DNA from: Sivonenia sp049582005
GTDB taxonomy: Bacteria; Cyanobacteriota; Cyanobacteriia; Gloeobacterales; PMM-0068
DNA: 40,574 bases
Direction: 5' to 3'
NCBI GenBank assembly: GCA_049582005.1
Contig: JBAUTB010000033.1
Location: forward strand, 1-40,574
Below are positions 1-8,248 of the stretch, piece after piece. A program made the translations under genes and the position numbers. Within the stretch, counting starts at the first letter, position 1, and every line of letters starts with the position of its first letter. Under the pieces are notes generated by a model. It was not told the DNA's origin. It searched no databases and saw nothing but the letters and a program-made list of their open reading frames with translations.

Positions 1-35
1 ATGATCAGAACAGCTATTATTTTGCCTTGAACTGG

Positions 36-767
36 TCACTGCACATCCCGAACATCCAGATGCTCCAGCACTAAATCAGCCTCGGCAAGTTCTTCTGCTT
101 TGCCCAAGCCTGTAGTTACCGCTACCACGCCTCCAGCCCCAGCGTTGCGGCCAAAGGCCAGATCGACCAGGTTATCTCCCACCAAAAGAGTTTTTCCTGG
201 GGGCAGTCCTAATTTTTCGCAGGCTCTCTGATAGAGCTGGGGGTCGGGTTTATCTTTATCTCCCGGTTCGGTGCCCAATACTAAATCTACAGGAAGCTGG
301 TGGGCTGCCACAAAAGCTTCGGCCCGATCCTGGGTGTCTGCGGTCACGATAGCCAGCTTCAATCCCAGGCTGTTCAGGGAGTGTAAAAGAGCAGGCACGC
401 CAGGAAATAGGGGCGCGTACTGGAGAAAGGGGAGATATGCATCGGCTTCTAGAAAAGCATTTTCGGTGATCGCTTTCGCTTCAGACCAATCCAGCCCCAT
501 TTCAGCCAGATAGGCCGCTGCCGCAATCATATTTTCATATCGAGAGCCGATGGCCATTAACCCTTGCGGCTTGAGTTTGCCCCGTTCTATCCCGAAGGCC
601 AATTCCAGCTGACCCTGTACGCCCGGAACTTTGGCGTCCATGAGGCGAGCACGGCGTAGGGCTAGATTTTTATAGTAGTCCACACTGTCACAGAGGGTAC
701 CATCCTTATCAAAAAAGACAGCTTCAATGTCCGTGAAAACGTGACCTTTCCAGGTTAGACGTGCCAT
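36..767 (-). CDS. HAD-superfamily phosphatase (phosphoglycolate phosphatase-like)
   Basis: A 243-residue HAD hydrolase. Motif I is FFDKDGT with the nucleophile and acid/base aspartates at D20 and D22; a helical cap follows, then motif II in AIVTADT, a lysine in the DKPDPQLY segment, and motif IV GDNLVDLAFGRNAGA near the C-terminus. This order is that of the Gph/PGP-like phosphatases that hydrolyse small phosphomonoesters such as 2-phosphoglycolate. No signal peptide is visible, so it should be cytosolic. The ATG at 767 directly precedes the conserved N-terminal strand and is the natural start. It lies downstream of psbK on the same strand, but a strong terminator separates them, so it probably has its own promoter. 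Family assignment is firm; the substrate is not determined by sequence. Confidence 0.85.
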   Translation of the reverse strand: MARLTWKGHVFTDIEAVFFDKDGTLCDSVDYYKNLALRRARLMDAKVPGVQGQLELAFGIERGKLKPQGLMAIGSRYENMIAAAAYLAEMGLDWSEAKAITENAFLEADAYLPFLQYAPLFPGVPALLHSLNSLGLKLAIVTADTQDRAEAFVAAHQLPVDLVLGTEPGDKDKPDPQLYQRACEKLGLPPGKTLLVGDNLVDLAFGRNAGAGGVVAVTTGLGKAEELAEADLVLEHLDVRDVQ

Positions 768-792
768 GGGCTACCTCTGCAATATTCCACTG

Positions 793-823
793 AAAAACGC
801 ACCAAAGCGCCGCTTTAGTGCGT
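793..823 (-). terminator. Rho-independent terminator of psbK
   Basis: Read on the minus strand, a 12-bp stem (one G-T pair; arms at 812-823 and 797-808) closes a 3-nt loop and runs into five T residues. It lies about 30 nt past the psbK stop and before the HAD gene, so psbK is probably monocistronic. Confidence 0.85.
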
Positions 824-851
824 ATGTGCTTAGTCAGAAGCCAGGAAGGAT

Positions 852-992
852 TTACTTAAATCCGACGGCTGCCTGCCAAACGAAGGCCAACAAGAAAAAG
901 AAGATGGGGATGACCGGAAGCAAATCGATCAAAGGGTTCATCCAAGCCCATTCGGGTGGAGTGCTGTTGGCTAACAAAAGAGCTAAATGCAT
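852..992 (-). CDS. psbK: Photosystem II reaction centre protein PsbK
   Basis: A 46-residue protein too short for most ORF cut-offs. The C-terminal part, DLLPVIPIFFFLLAFVWQAA followed by VGFK, matches the highly conserved transmembrane segment of PsbK, a one-helix subunit at the periphery of the photosystem II core near CP43. The N-terminal part (MHLALLLANSTPPEWAWMNP) fits the short cleaved leader followed by the lumenal start of the mature chain. The protein ends in FK, like the FR or FK end typical of the family. It is transcribed alone, with a hairpin terminator about 30 nt downstream. Identification is by direct recognition of the conserved helix; the exact leader cleavage site is not visible. 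Confidence 0.93.
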   Translation of the reverse strand: MHLALLLANSTPPEWAWMNPLIDLLPVIPIFFFLLAFVWQAAVGFK

Positions 993-1208
993 AAAACTGA
1001 CACCTATACTAAGTGCGCCCTAACTTGAAGATTATCTTAACACGGGGTTACCCAAGTTAACCTGTTTTAGCGATGGCCTCACTAACTTTTATCTTCATTC
1101 TGGAAAGTACTTCTCAGAGAGGATTTGAGGTTTGCTCTGCTCCGGGGAAACCATAAGCATTGGGTCACTGATCTAGGCTTGGTTTCCCACGGGATGAGGA
1201 TAATGTTT

Positions 1209-1709
1209 CTAACGGATCTCAACCAGCTTGATTTGGAAATTCAGCTTTTGGCCAGCCAATGGAGGATTGGCGTCTACCGTAATCGTTTTATCGTTTACGT
1301 CGAGAACCTTGACTATAATCGGCGTCCCTGTATCCATGCGTAGCTGTAAGGTTTGACCTTTTTCCACGGGTTGCTTGCCTAGTTTTTCGCGGGGAAGCTC
1401 CCCTTTTTTGTTAGGGTCATAGGCGCCATAGCCCTCCTCCGGTGGAACCTTCACCGTACGCTCTTCCCCTACCTTCATGCCCGTCACTCCTTTGTCAAAT
1501 CCGGGAATGACCTGCCCTCCCCCAATTTTGAATTCTAGGGGCGCTTTTCCTTTAGACGAATCGGCTACTGTGCCATCGTCCAAGGTTAAGGTGTAGTCTA
1601 CTTTCACGGTGTCACCCTTTTGGGCCACGCGATTTGCGGCGGAAGGCGTGCTACAGGCGGTGATGGCAAGGGCCAACAGCCAGAGGGGAGCTTTTTTATA
1701 GATGGGCAT
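1209..1709 (-). CDS. FKBP-type peptidyl-prolyl isomerase, lipoprotein (SlyD-like fold)
   Basis: A 166-residue protein starting with a lipoprotein signal peptide: basic MPIYKK, a hydrophobic stretch and the lipobox LAITAC, with the lipidated cysteine at C19. The rest is an FKBP domain: DTVKVDYTLTLDDGT, FKIGGGQVIPGFDKGV and MKVGEERTVKVPPEEGYG are the usual active-site and core segments. After GYG the chain carries the inserted lobe found in SlyD/FkpB-type proteins (LPREKL through VDANPPLAG) rather than the short classical FKBP12 loop, and NPPLAGQKLNFQIKLVEI closes the domain. It probably acts in the periplasm, anchored to a membrane, as a prolyl isomerase or chaperone. It is divergently transcribed from the nuclease gene at 1782 with only about 70 bp between starts. 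Family assignment is confident; the clients are unknown. Confidence 0.88.
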   Translation of the reverse strand: MPIYKKAPLWLLALAITACSTPSAANRVAQKGDTVKVDYTLTLDDGTVADSSKGKAPLEFKIGGGQVIPGFDKGVTGMKVGEERTVKVPPEEGYGAYDPNKKGELPREKLGKQPVEKGQTLQLRMDTGTPIIVKVLDVNDKTITVDANPPLAGQKLNFQIKLVEIR

Positions 1710-1781
1710 AGATCTATTGTTACATAGAGGACCTGGGGCTTGAACCAGCGCCTATACTCAAAGGAAACTATCCCCTGTTCT

Positions 1782-2576
1782 ATGGCTCTGCATCTCAGCG
1801 CAACGACGCTCACGATCTATACCCGTTGTCCCTATGCCTATGCGCTCGAAAAAGTCGCCAAGGTGCCAGCCTATCTCAAGTCGATTAGTCCTGAAATGCA
1901 TACGGGTACAGCTTTACATTCAGTGCTACAAAGCATGGTGAAAGAACCGGAGCTGACACCAGAAAAAGCTCAGGCCAAACTAGAACAAAGCTTTAACTGG
2001 AATAACTATCAGGACCCTCAGCAAGCTCAAGCTCAATTTGCCATTGCCCAACAACGCCTTCAAGACTGGTTGGAAACGCCCTATGGCTGGGGAGCCGGCG
2101 AAGTGATTTCGGTAGAAAAGATGCTGCGCAGTCCAGAAGTAGAAGGTTTGATTCTCTGGGGCAAGCCGGATATGGTACGGGTGGCAGAGGGCAATGTGCT
2201 GGAAGTCGTAGACCATAAGTCAGGTCGCTATATCCCCAGTTTGAAAGAACAGAAAGCAAGCTGGCAAGCAATTGTGTATCGTCTTTTGCTAGAAATTTGT
2301 TGGCCTGAGTTTAGTGATTATCGGATTAGTTTTAGTTATCTAGCAACCCAAGCAGTCTTACCCATTGCCTACACTGCATCGGAGGTAGAGTCGATGTGGC
2401 AGAGGATTTTGCAGATTGCAAAACGTATTGAAAAAGCTCGTGCTTCAGTGGCTCTAGATATTGCTTTAGATGAAGCCTTCTCGGCCCGGCCTGGTTCCCA
2501 TTGCCGTTATTGCAATACCCGGATGGCTTGTTCTTTTTATGATGGGCAAGAAGACTATGCAGCGACCGCTCATTAA
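1782..2576 (+). CDS. RecB/Cas4-like PD-(D/E)XK nuclease with Fe-S cysteines
   Basis: A 264-residue protein from the ATG at 1782; the reading frame is open further upstream to a TTG at 1740, but MALHLSATTLTIYTRCPYAY is the typical beginning of this family. The catalytic core is the pair GKPDMVRV and EVVDHKSGRY, i.e. the D...(D)xK signature of RecB-family nucleases. One cysteine lies in the N-terminal TRCPYAY motif and three near the C-terminus in HCRYCNTRMAC, the 1+3 arrangement that holds a 4Fe-4S cluster in Cas4, AddB and related proteins. No CRISPR repeats or cas genes are near, so a stand-alone DNA repair or processing role is more likely than adaptation. It is followed after about 80 bp by purU on the same strand. 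Confidence 0.8.
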   Translation: MALHLSATTLTIYTRCPYAYALEKVAKVPAYLKSISPEMHTGTALHSVLQSMVKEPELTPEKAQAKLEQSFNWNNYQDPQQAQAQFAIAQQRLQDWLETPYGWGAGEVISVEKMLRSPEVEGLILWGKPDMVRVAEGNVLEVVDHKSGRYIPSLKEQKASWQAIVYRLLLEICWPEFSDYRISFSYLATQAVLPIAYTASEVESMWQRILQIAKRIEKARASVALDIALDEAFSARPGSHCRYCNTRMACSFYDGQEDYAATAH

Positions 2577-2656
2577 ATAAGAGATGATCAAACAGCGAGG
2601 TTGGGAGAGGCTAGGACGGATAATCGGTACAACACCATCCTCTTCTTTTTATCTTT

Positions 2657-3517
2657 ATGCGGAGTTTTCGTCTCGTCTTGGTATGTCAGGACCAACAGGC
2701 TATTATTGCTCGGGTTTCTCGCTGGATTGCTGACCAGGGTGGAAATATCGTTAGCTCAGACCAACATTCTACGGACCCTTTTGGAGGAACATTTTTCCTA
2801 AGGACCGTATTTGTTGTGGAGAAAAACCTGAACCAGGCCCAAGTCCAGGAACGATTCCGAGGTTTTATCGCTGCCATGGGCTGGGAGGGTGCCTACTGGC
2901 GTTTAGTAGCAGAGGATGAACCAAAACGGATGGCAATTTTGGCTTCCAAACCAGCGCACTGCCTTTTAGACCTCCTCTGGCGAGTCCGTAGTCAAGAACT
3001 TCCTGCTGTAGTCCCTTGTGTCATTTCCAATCATCCAGACCATGAGCAAATCGTAGAAAGTTTGGGCTTTTCCTATCACTATGTGTTGGCTACACCCCAG
3101 AACAAGCCAGAAGCGGAAGCTAAAATTCAAGAAATTTTAACAAAAAATCAGGTTGATTTAGTGGTCCTTGCCCGATATATGCAAATTCTTAGTCCCGAAT
3201 TTTCGGAGCGGTATGCCGGTCAAATGATCAATATCCACCATTCGTTTTTGCCCGCCTTCAAAGGCGCTAATCCCTACAGTCGGGCAAAAGAGCGGGGTGT
3301 GAAACTCGTCGGGGCTACGGCTCACTATGTAACGGCTGACCTGGATGAAGGCCCAATTATTGAACAAGATACTATCCGCGTGACACACCGCGACAGCATT
3401 GATGACCTGCGTCGTAAAGGAGCTGACATTGAGCGTTTGGTTCTGGGAAGAGCCGTGCGGTGGCATCTTGAGGATCGAGTATTGTTAGATGGAAGCCGGA
3501 CTGTTGTGTTTGTATAA
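2657..3517 (+). CDS. purU: Formyltetrahydrofolate deformylase PurU
   Basis: A 286-residue enzyme that hydrolyses 10-formyl-tetrahydrofolate to formate and tetrahydrofolate, balancing one-carbon pools and feeding formate to purine synthesis. Residues 1-85 form an ACT domain (LVLVCQDQQAIIARVSRWIA, then NIVSSDQHS). The rest is a formyltransferase-fold hydrolase: KPAHCLLDLLWR, VVPCVISNHPDH, LVVLARYMQILSPEFSERY, and the catalytic set N192 and H194 (INIHHSFLP) with D230 (YVTADLDEGPII). Length and domain order match the family. The ATG at 2657 begins at the first ACT strand. In cyanobacteria and plant organelles the enzyme has been linked to photorespiratory one-carbon metabolism. Confidence 0.93.
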   Translation: MRSFRLVLVCQDQQAIIARVSRWIADQGGNIVSSDQHSTDPFGGTFFLRTVFVVEKNLNQAQVQERFRGFIAAMGWEGAYWRLVAEDEPKRMAILASKPAHCLLDLLWRVRSQELPAVVPCVISNHPDHEQIVESLGFSYHYVLATPQNKPEAEAKIQEILTKNQVDLVVLARYMQILSPEFSERYAGQMINIHHSFLPAFKGANPYSRAKERGVKLVGATAHYVTADLDEGPIIEQDTIRVTHRDSIDDLRRKGADIERLVLGRAVRWHLEDRVLLDGSRTVVFV

Positions 3518-3580
3518 ATGCAAACGCATGAACACGTACTCCTGTAAAGTTACTAGTGAACAAACTTTTGTAAATTTTTA

Positions 3581-3586
3581 TATAAT
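3581..3586 (+). promoter_or_regulatory. -10 element TATAAT for the 3647 gene
   Basis: A perfect TATAAT sits about 60 nt upstream of the start codon at 3647 in an A/T-rich stretch. No good -35 hexamer is seen at 16-18 nt spacing, so it may be a -10 used with an activator or alternative sigma factor. Confidence 0.5.
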
Positions 3587-3646
3587 GTAGAGGTAGTACC
3601 ACAGGGTGCTTGGTCCATCCTAATTAATGTGAAGGAGTACTACTTT

Positions 3647-4003
3647 ATGCAAGAATCTTCGTTTCATGAGGAAGCATTCCCTGTTGCTCCCAGTGAAGGT
3701 CCCAGTCCCGAAATGCTTTACCAGTGGTATGTAATGGCGGGGGGCAAAGAGCCCTACAGCCACCTGGTAGATTGTGTACTTGATGCGCACAGAAATTATC
3801 CGCAGCAGTATGTAGGGATTTCTATCAAAGAATCCTTATACTACTTGCTCAGAGCGATGGTATTTACCCAAGGCAATACCTTGGATGAGCTTGTCCGTAT
3901 TGCCGAGCTATATGAAGCTGCGAACATGGCTAAGCTTCCTACCCATCTCCAAGAATTCTGCCGTTCGTTCCGCAAAATGCTGGACGAAGGACAAGCAGCC
4001 TAG
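3647..4003 (+). CDS. Conserved-looking small soluble protein, unknown function
   Basis: A 118-residue acidic, mostly helical protein with no signal peptide or membrane segment. I do not recognise a named domain. The ATG at 3647 is preferred over an upstream in-frame GTG at 3629 because AAGGAG lies 9 nt before it and overlaps that GTG. Notable segments are MLYQWYVMAGGKEPYSHLVD and ESLYYLLRAMVFTQGNTLDE, followed by a helical C-terminus rich in leucine and charged residues (LRELY-like heptads: VRIAELYEAANMAKL). The codon pattern, strong ribosome-binding site and TATAAT upstream all support a real, expressed gene. It ends 15 bp before the convergent narB stop codon. Confidence 0.75.
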   Translation: MQESSFHEEAFPVAPSEGPSPEMLYQWYVMAGGKEPYSHLVDCVLDAHRNYPQQYVGISIKESLYYLLRAMVFTQGNTLDELVRIAELYEAANMAKLPTHLQEFCRSFRKMLDEGQAA

Positions 4004-4017
4004 AAGAGGAACCTCTC

Positions 4018-6225
4018 TTATCGACCTAGCAAACCCTCAGCAAAGAGGCGAAGGCCACTTTTCTCCTGGAGGTTATCTTGTGCCGAAGCCAAGGGGAGGG
4101 GGACCAGTCTCACCGCACAGGCTTTCAGTTCAGGCTGCAGGGAATCAGGGTCTACTGCCGGATGGGTCAAGGCATTAGCTTCTGCCTGATCTGCCCAGAG
4201 AGCACCCCAATGCATCGGAACAAAAACAGTACCGGGGGCTATGGACCGCGTGACAGTGACCGGGAAACGGGCGGTTCCTCTGCGGGTTTGCACTTCTACC
4301 CAATCGTGGTCCTGAACGCCGATAGCTTTAGCATCGCGGGGATGAAGCTCCAGAAAGGGATTTGGATGCATTTTCCGGATTTTTTCAATGCGGCCTGTAC
4401 GGGTTTGCGTATGCCAATGCCCATAGAGACGACCTGTGGTCAGGACATAGGGATAGTGCGCATCGGGTGGTTCTGCCAAGCCCTTGGAATGGTAGGCGGC
4501 AAAACGAGCTCGTCCATCCGCCGTCGGAAATCTCAGGTTCGTGTAGAGTCTGGCAGAATCTACAGTCCCAGAATCAGGACAGGGCCATTGGCGGGGGCCT
4601 TCCGACGCTAAACGAGCGTGGCTCAAACCCGTCATATCACATACCCGACCACGGGTCGCTTGTACAAATTCAGCGTAGACTTCAGCACTATTTTTAAAGG
4701 CAAACTGTTCACTAAAGCCAAGCCGACGGCCTACCTCGGCAAAAATTTCCCAGTCCGCACGGGCTTCACCCTTGGCTTTACGGAAGGCTGGGCAAAGCGT
4801 AACCCGACGCTCTGAATTGGTCATCACGCCTGTCTTTTCGCTCCACTGGGCTGCCGGTAGGAGGACATGGGCATAGGCTGACGTTTCGGTGGGGTAGTAG
4901 GCCTCTTGATAGACGGTAAACGGCGAACGCTTCAGGGCTGCTTTGGTCCGGTCCAAATCAGGGAAGCTGACCGCAGGATTGGTGGCGGCAATCCAAAGGA
5001 AGCCCACTTCGTCTGCTTCTAAGCCTGTGATGATGTCCCAGGCGGCCCTTCCTGGCTGAGCAGCAATCTGACCTGGCTTCAAGCCCCAAAACTGTTCCAT
5101 TTCGGCCCGATGCTCGGGGTTTTTGACCGTACGATAGCCAGGGAGCAAGTGGGAAAGGCCCCCGGCTTCTCTTCCCCCCATCGCATTCGGTTGGCCCGTC
5201 AGGGAAAACGGTCCTGCTCCCGGTTTACCTATTTGTCCGGTCATCAAGTGCAGATTGATGATGGTTCGTACTTTAGCCGTGCCTTCTGAAGATTGGTTGA
5301 CCCCCATGGACCAGAGTGAAAGCACATTTCCAGACTGTCCCCAATAACGGGCTGCCATTTCCAGGTCTTTTACGGCGATGCCACAACGGCCTGCCACAAT
5401 ATCCGGGGGATAGTGTTTGAGAACCTCTGCATAGGCGGGGAAATTGCTGGTGCAATCATCCATAAACAGACTGTCCCAATAGCCCCATTGCATCAATAAG
5501 TAGGCAATGCCATTGAGTAGATCAATATCTGTGCCTGGTTGGATGGCTAGGTGCAGGTCAGCAGCTTCTGCTGTTGGGGTACGGCGGGGGTCTACCACCA
5601 CCATTTTCACTTTGCGATTTTTTTTGCGGCGCTTCTGTAAGCGGTTAAACAAAATGGGATGGCATTCTGCCGTATTCGTGCCAATCAGAAAAGCACAATC
5701 GGTTTCGTCCAGGTCGTCGTAGGAGCAGGGAGGGCCATCGGAACCAAAGCTTTGAATATAACCGGACACAGCAGAAGACATACAAAGGCGGGAATTGGCA
5801 TCGAAGTTATTCGTGCCCAGGCAACCTTTCATCAGCTTTTGGGCAATGTAGTAGTCCTCGGTTTGGAATTGACCGGAGCCATACATGCACAAGCCATCGG
5901 CCCCTTGGGTATAGCGGACGGATTGGATGCGGTGTACCACTAAGTCGAGGGCCTCTTCCCAACTCACTTGACGGAAAGGCTCGTTCAGGGAATCGCGTAC
6001 CATCGGGTAGAGCAAGCGGTCTTTATCTAGGGCTTCTGCAATCGTCGCTCCCTTCACACAAACCATGCCTTGGCTGGAAGGATGGTCCCGGTCTCCCCGG
6101 ACTTTCCAAATCGGATTCCCTTCGCTATCGCGGTTGGTTTCCTTCCCCGGTTGCGAAGGAGGAGCCACTTCCAGACCACAACCAACACCGCAGTATGGAC
6201 ACAGTGTTTTGGTGGTATCGGTCAT
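4018..6225 (-). CDS. narB: Ferredoxin-dependent assimilatory nitrate reductase NarB
   Basis: A 735-residue molybdopterin oxidoreductase that reduces nitrate to nitrite with electrons from ferredoxin or flavodoxin. The N-terminus has the 4Fe-4S motif C9-x2-C12-x3-C16 with a fourth cysteine at C56 (GMVCVKG). Bis-MGD binding segments follow: MYGSGQFQTEDYYIAQKL, TNNFDANSRLCM, VVVDPRRTPTAEAADLHLAI, LWSMGVNQSSEGT and, near the C-terminus, VLTTGRLYGHWHTQTRTGR. Length and motif order match cyanobacterial NarB. No twin-arginine signal is present, so the enzyme is cytoplasmic. It is the second gene of an operon with nrtP, 33 bp downstream of it, behind an NtcA box at 7933-7946. A flavodoxin gene, an alternative electron donor under iron stress, lies 28 kb away in the same window. 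Confidence 0.95.
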   Translation of the reverse strand: MTDTTKTLCPYCGVGCGLEVAPPSQPGKETNRDSEGNPIWKVRGDRDHPSSQGMVCVKGATIAEALDKDRLLYPMVRDSLNEPFRQVSWEEALDLVVHRIQSVRYTQGADGLCMYGSGQFQTEDYYIAQKLMKGCLGTNNFDANSRLCMSSAVSGYIQSFGSDGPPCSYDDLDETDCAFLIGTNTAECHPILFNRLQKRRKKNRKVKMVVVDPRRTPTAEAADLHLAIQPGTDIDLLNGIAYLLMQWGYWDSLFMDDCTSNFPAYAEVLKHYPPDIVAGRCGIAVKDLEMAARYWGQSGNVLSLWSMGVNQSSEGTAKVRTIINLHLMTGQIGKPGAGPFSLTGQPNAMGGREAGGLSHLLPGYRTVKNPEHRAEMEQFWGLKPGQIAAQPGRAAWDIITGLEADEVGFLWIAATNPAVSFPDLDRTKAALKRSPFTVYQEAYYPTETSAYAHVLLPAAQWSEKTGVMTNSERRVTLCPAFRKAKGEARADWEIFAEVGRRLGFSEQFAFKNSAEVYAEFVQATRGRVCDMTGLSHARLASEGPRQWPCPDSGTVDSARLYTNLRFPTADGRARFAAYHSKGLAEPPDAHYPYVLTTGRLYGHWHTQTRTGRIEKIRKMHPNPFLELHPRDAKAIGVQDHDWVEVQTRRGTARFPVTVTRSIAPGTVFVPMHWGALWADQAEANALTHPAVDPDSLQPELKACAVRLVPLPLASAQDNLQEKSGLRLFAEGLLGR

Positions 6226-6258
6226 TGGACTCCTCCTCTAAAGGGATGCAAAGAAGAA

Positions 6259-7782
6259 CTACTCTTGCTGGGAAACAGGGACTGGATTGAACGCAGGTTC
6301 GCCATAGCTCTCGGCAAAGGAACCTTGCGGTTCTCGCAGAAAGAAGGCACAAGCGCCAGCACAGGTTATAGCTGCTACAGCCATCGTATTGAACAGCGTA
6401 GAAGCATCTGTCAAACTGAATACCGTTAGGAAGATTACTCCCCCAAAATTGCCGTAGGCTCCGACGTTACCCGCAATTTGCCCAGTAATCCGCTTTTTGA
6501 TCAGAGGCACCATCGCAAAGGTAGAACCGCATCCAGCCTGCGCAAAGTAAGAACTGAACATGGTGACCGCAATCGCCAGAGGCAAAGCCCAGCCTGCATT
6601 AATTTGCCCCATGAGCAGATAACCAACCCCAACCCCCAAAGCTAACAGGGTCATCGTCCACTTGCGGCTACCGAATTTGTCGGAGACTAAACCACCGCTC
6701 GGACGCGAGACCAAGTTCAAGAAGGGATAGCTCGCAGCAATCATGCCTGCCACTACGTGGTCAAGGGCAAAGGTCTTCTCAAAGAAGGCAGGCAGCATGG
6801 AAACGGCAGCCAACTCAGAACCGAAGGTAACGACGTAGGCGAACTCTAGAACGGCAACCTGGGAAAAGGCATAGCGTTCACTCGCCGAGTAGGTTTTGGT
6901 CCCTGCCAACAATTCTTTGTTCACATCCCAGGCTTTGTAGCTCTGAAAAGCAAAGAGCGCAAGAAGACAAGCCCAGGTGATATACATCTGACTGGTATTC
7001 AGGAAGTGAATCTTCGGTTGGGCCAATCGCCAGGCCAGAAGGGCCAAAGCCAGAATCAAACCAAGATTGGAGAGGAGCATCGCCCAGAAGCTTTTGATAC
7101 TGGTGACTTCCATCGCTCCACTTTTCTTGGGTCGCTGATAGACTTCCCCATCGGGAGTGTCTTGCGTATTAAAGAAGTAAACCACTCCATAACCTGCAGC
7201 GATAAGCCCTGTCAGAATGATCGCAAAGCGCCAGTTGGTGGCTCCCCCTGCAAACATGGCAGTTGCCACTCCAAGGGTAGGCAGAGCAAATTCTGCGGCA
7301 AAGGCTCCAAAGTTACCCCAACCACCGTAGATACCTTCTGCAATACCCATCTGTTTTGGATTGAACCATTCCGAGACCATGCGAATACCAATGACGAAAC
7401 CTGCGCCGACAATGCCCATCAGTAGACGGCTGACGACCAACTGCCCGAAGTCTTGGGCTGCAGCAAAGGCAAGACAAGGAATCAAGGCAAAAATGAGCAG
7501 GCTCGAAAACGTAATTCTGGGACCAAATCGGTCAAGAACCATGCCAATGACGATGCGGGCTGGAATGGTCAAAGCCAAGTTGCAAATACCTAAAGTCTTG
7601 ACCTGTTCTGGACTTAGACCAAATTCTCTTTGAATCGTGGTTGCGAAGGGAGCAAAGTTAAACCAAACAACAAAGGTTAGAAAGAAGGCAAACCACGTGA
7701 GATGTAGGATGCGGTATTGGCCTTTAAAGGACCACATTTCTTTAAGCATGGGTGCGCTCTCCGAATTCTTACTTAAGGACAT
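6259..7782 (-). CDS. nrtP: Nitrate/nitrite permease NrtP (MFS, NNP family)
   Basis: A 507-residue protein with about 12 hydrophobic segments. Family signatures include FNLAPFATTIQ-like sequence (WFNFAPFATTIQREFGLS), PARIVIGMVLDRFGPR, the nitrate-signature glycine-rich segments GAGFVIGIRMVSEWFNPKQMGIAEGIYGGWGNFG (split over residues near 130-165) and GQIAGNVGAYGNFGGV in the C-terminal half. These mark the nitrate/nitrite porter family rather than general MFS exporters. In cyanobacteria NrtP imports nitrate and nitrite at micromolar concentrations and is inhibited by ammonium through P-II. It is the first gene of an nrtP-narB operon, with an NtcA site about 150 bp upstream of the ATG. A strain with NrtP usually does not need an NrtABCD importer, which makes the ABC system at 12 kb worth attention. 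Confidence 0.93.
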   Translation of the reverse strand: MSLSKNSESAPMLKEMWSFKGQYRILHLTWFAFFLTFVVWFNFAPFATTIQREFGLSPEQVKTLGICNLALTIPARIVIGMVLDRFGPRITFSSLLIFALIPCLAFAAAQDFGQLVVSRLLMGIVGAGFVIGIRMVSEWFNPKQMGIAEGIYGGWGNFGAFAAEFALPTLGVATAMFAGGATNWRFAIILTGLIAAGYGVVYFFNTQDTPDGEVYQRPKKSGAMEVTSIKSFWAMLLSNLGLILALALLAWRLAQPKIHFLNTSQMYITWACLLALFAFQSYKAWDVNKELLAGTKTYSASERYAFSQVAVLEFAYVVTFGSELAAVSMLPAFFEKTFALDHVVAGMIAASYPFLNLVSRPSGGLVSDKFGSRKWTMTLLALGVGVGYLLMGQINAGWALPLAIAVTMFSSYFAQAGCGSTFAMVPLIKKRITGQIAGNVGAYGNFGGVIFLTVFSLTDASTLFNTMAVAAITCAGACAFFLREPQGSFAESYGEPAFNPVPVSQQE

Positions 7783-7902
7783 CCTTCGGCTGAATTACTC
7801 AAACGGGCAGATGAGGAAAAAAACACTGTGTTAGTGCACTTTGACCAGATTGCGTTTTTGTTATCAAAAGAGGATGTCGCGTGTACGTACCCAACAGCGA
7901 AC

Positions 7903-7946
7903 ACGATATGAACTAGGGGAAATGTATTTCTTGTAACGAAATGTAC
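7903..7946 (-). promoter_or_regulatory. NtcA-activated promoter of nrtP-narB
   Basis: A perfect NtcA box GTAACGAAATGTAC lies at 7933-7946. Reading toward nrtP, a TANNNT hexamer TATCGT (7908-7903) starts 24 nt beyond the box, close to the usual 22-23 nt of class II NtcA promoters. That predicts transcription start near 7896 and a leader of about 115 nt. The gene function (nitrate uptake and reduction) is exactly what NtcA controls. The box is palindromic and could also serve the opposite strand. Confidence 0.75.
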
Positions 7947-7974
7947 GGGATCAGTTAATAAGGCTATAGGTCTG

Positions 7975-8103
7975 ATACAAAACCTGCATCAAGCTTTGGA
8001 ATTTATTTTGCTTAATCACCAGAAGATGTGGGTAATCTTGTTCACAAGTGCCCTGCTCTTCTCTTCAACTAGAGATGCTTAGAAGAAGTGTCTCTAGTTT
8101 TTT
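7975..8103 (+). ncRNA. Candidate NtcA-associated small RNA
   Basis: No plus-strand gene exists between narB/nrtP and the DnaJ gene, yet a strong plus-strand terminator sits at 8067-8103. Upstream on that strand lie the palindromic NtcA box (7933-7946) and a TATAGG hexamer (7965-7970), which together predict a transcript of about 125 nt. It holds only an 18-codon ORF (from 8026) without a ribosome-binding site, so an RNA product is more likely than a peptide. NtcA-dependent small RNAs such as NsiR4 are known in cyanobacteria, but I cannot show homology. The 5' end is inferred. Confidence 0.4.
8067..8103 (+). terminator. Orphan plus-strand rho-independent terminator
   Basis: A 9-bp perfect stem AACTAGAGA/TCTCTAGTT is extended inward by two G-T and three Watson-Crick pairs and is followed by a run of six T residues on the plus strand. 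The opposite strand lacks a T-tract, so it does not serve the minus-strand DnaJ gene. Confidence 0.75.
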
Positions 8104-8248
8104 GGAGCTTCAAGCTTTGAATAGCAAGAATGCGATAAAGTTGCAATCGTTTTAGTTGGTTCTTTTGTCTTAACTGCATACGCACCCTAAGCTTATGGCT
8201 ACTGCATCTATATTTTAAGCCGCTCAGACGCTCTGCTCCCCATGATTT

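Noticed and set aside
766..1023. 85-codon plus-strand frame over psbK
   Set aside because: It is a shadow: the minus strand codes PsbK and the psbK terminator.
1145..1188. GGGAAACCA/TGGTTTCCC 9-bp inverted repeat as a terminator of the FKBP gene
   Set aside because: The loop is 26 nt and no T-tract follows on either strand.
1782..2576. Cas4 of a CRISPR system
   Set aside because: No repeats, no cas1/cas2 and only housekeeping neighbours.
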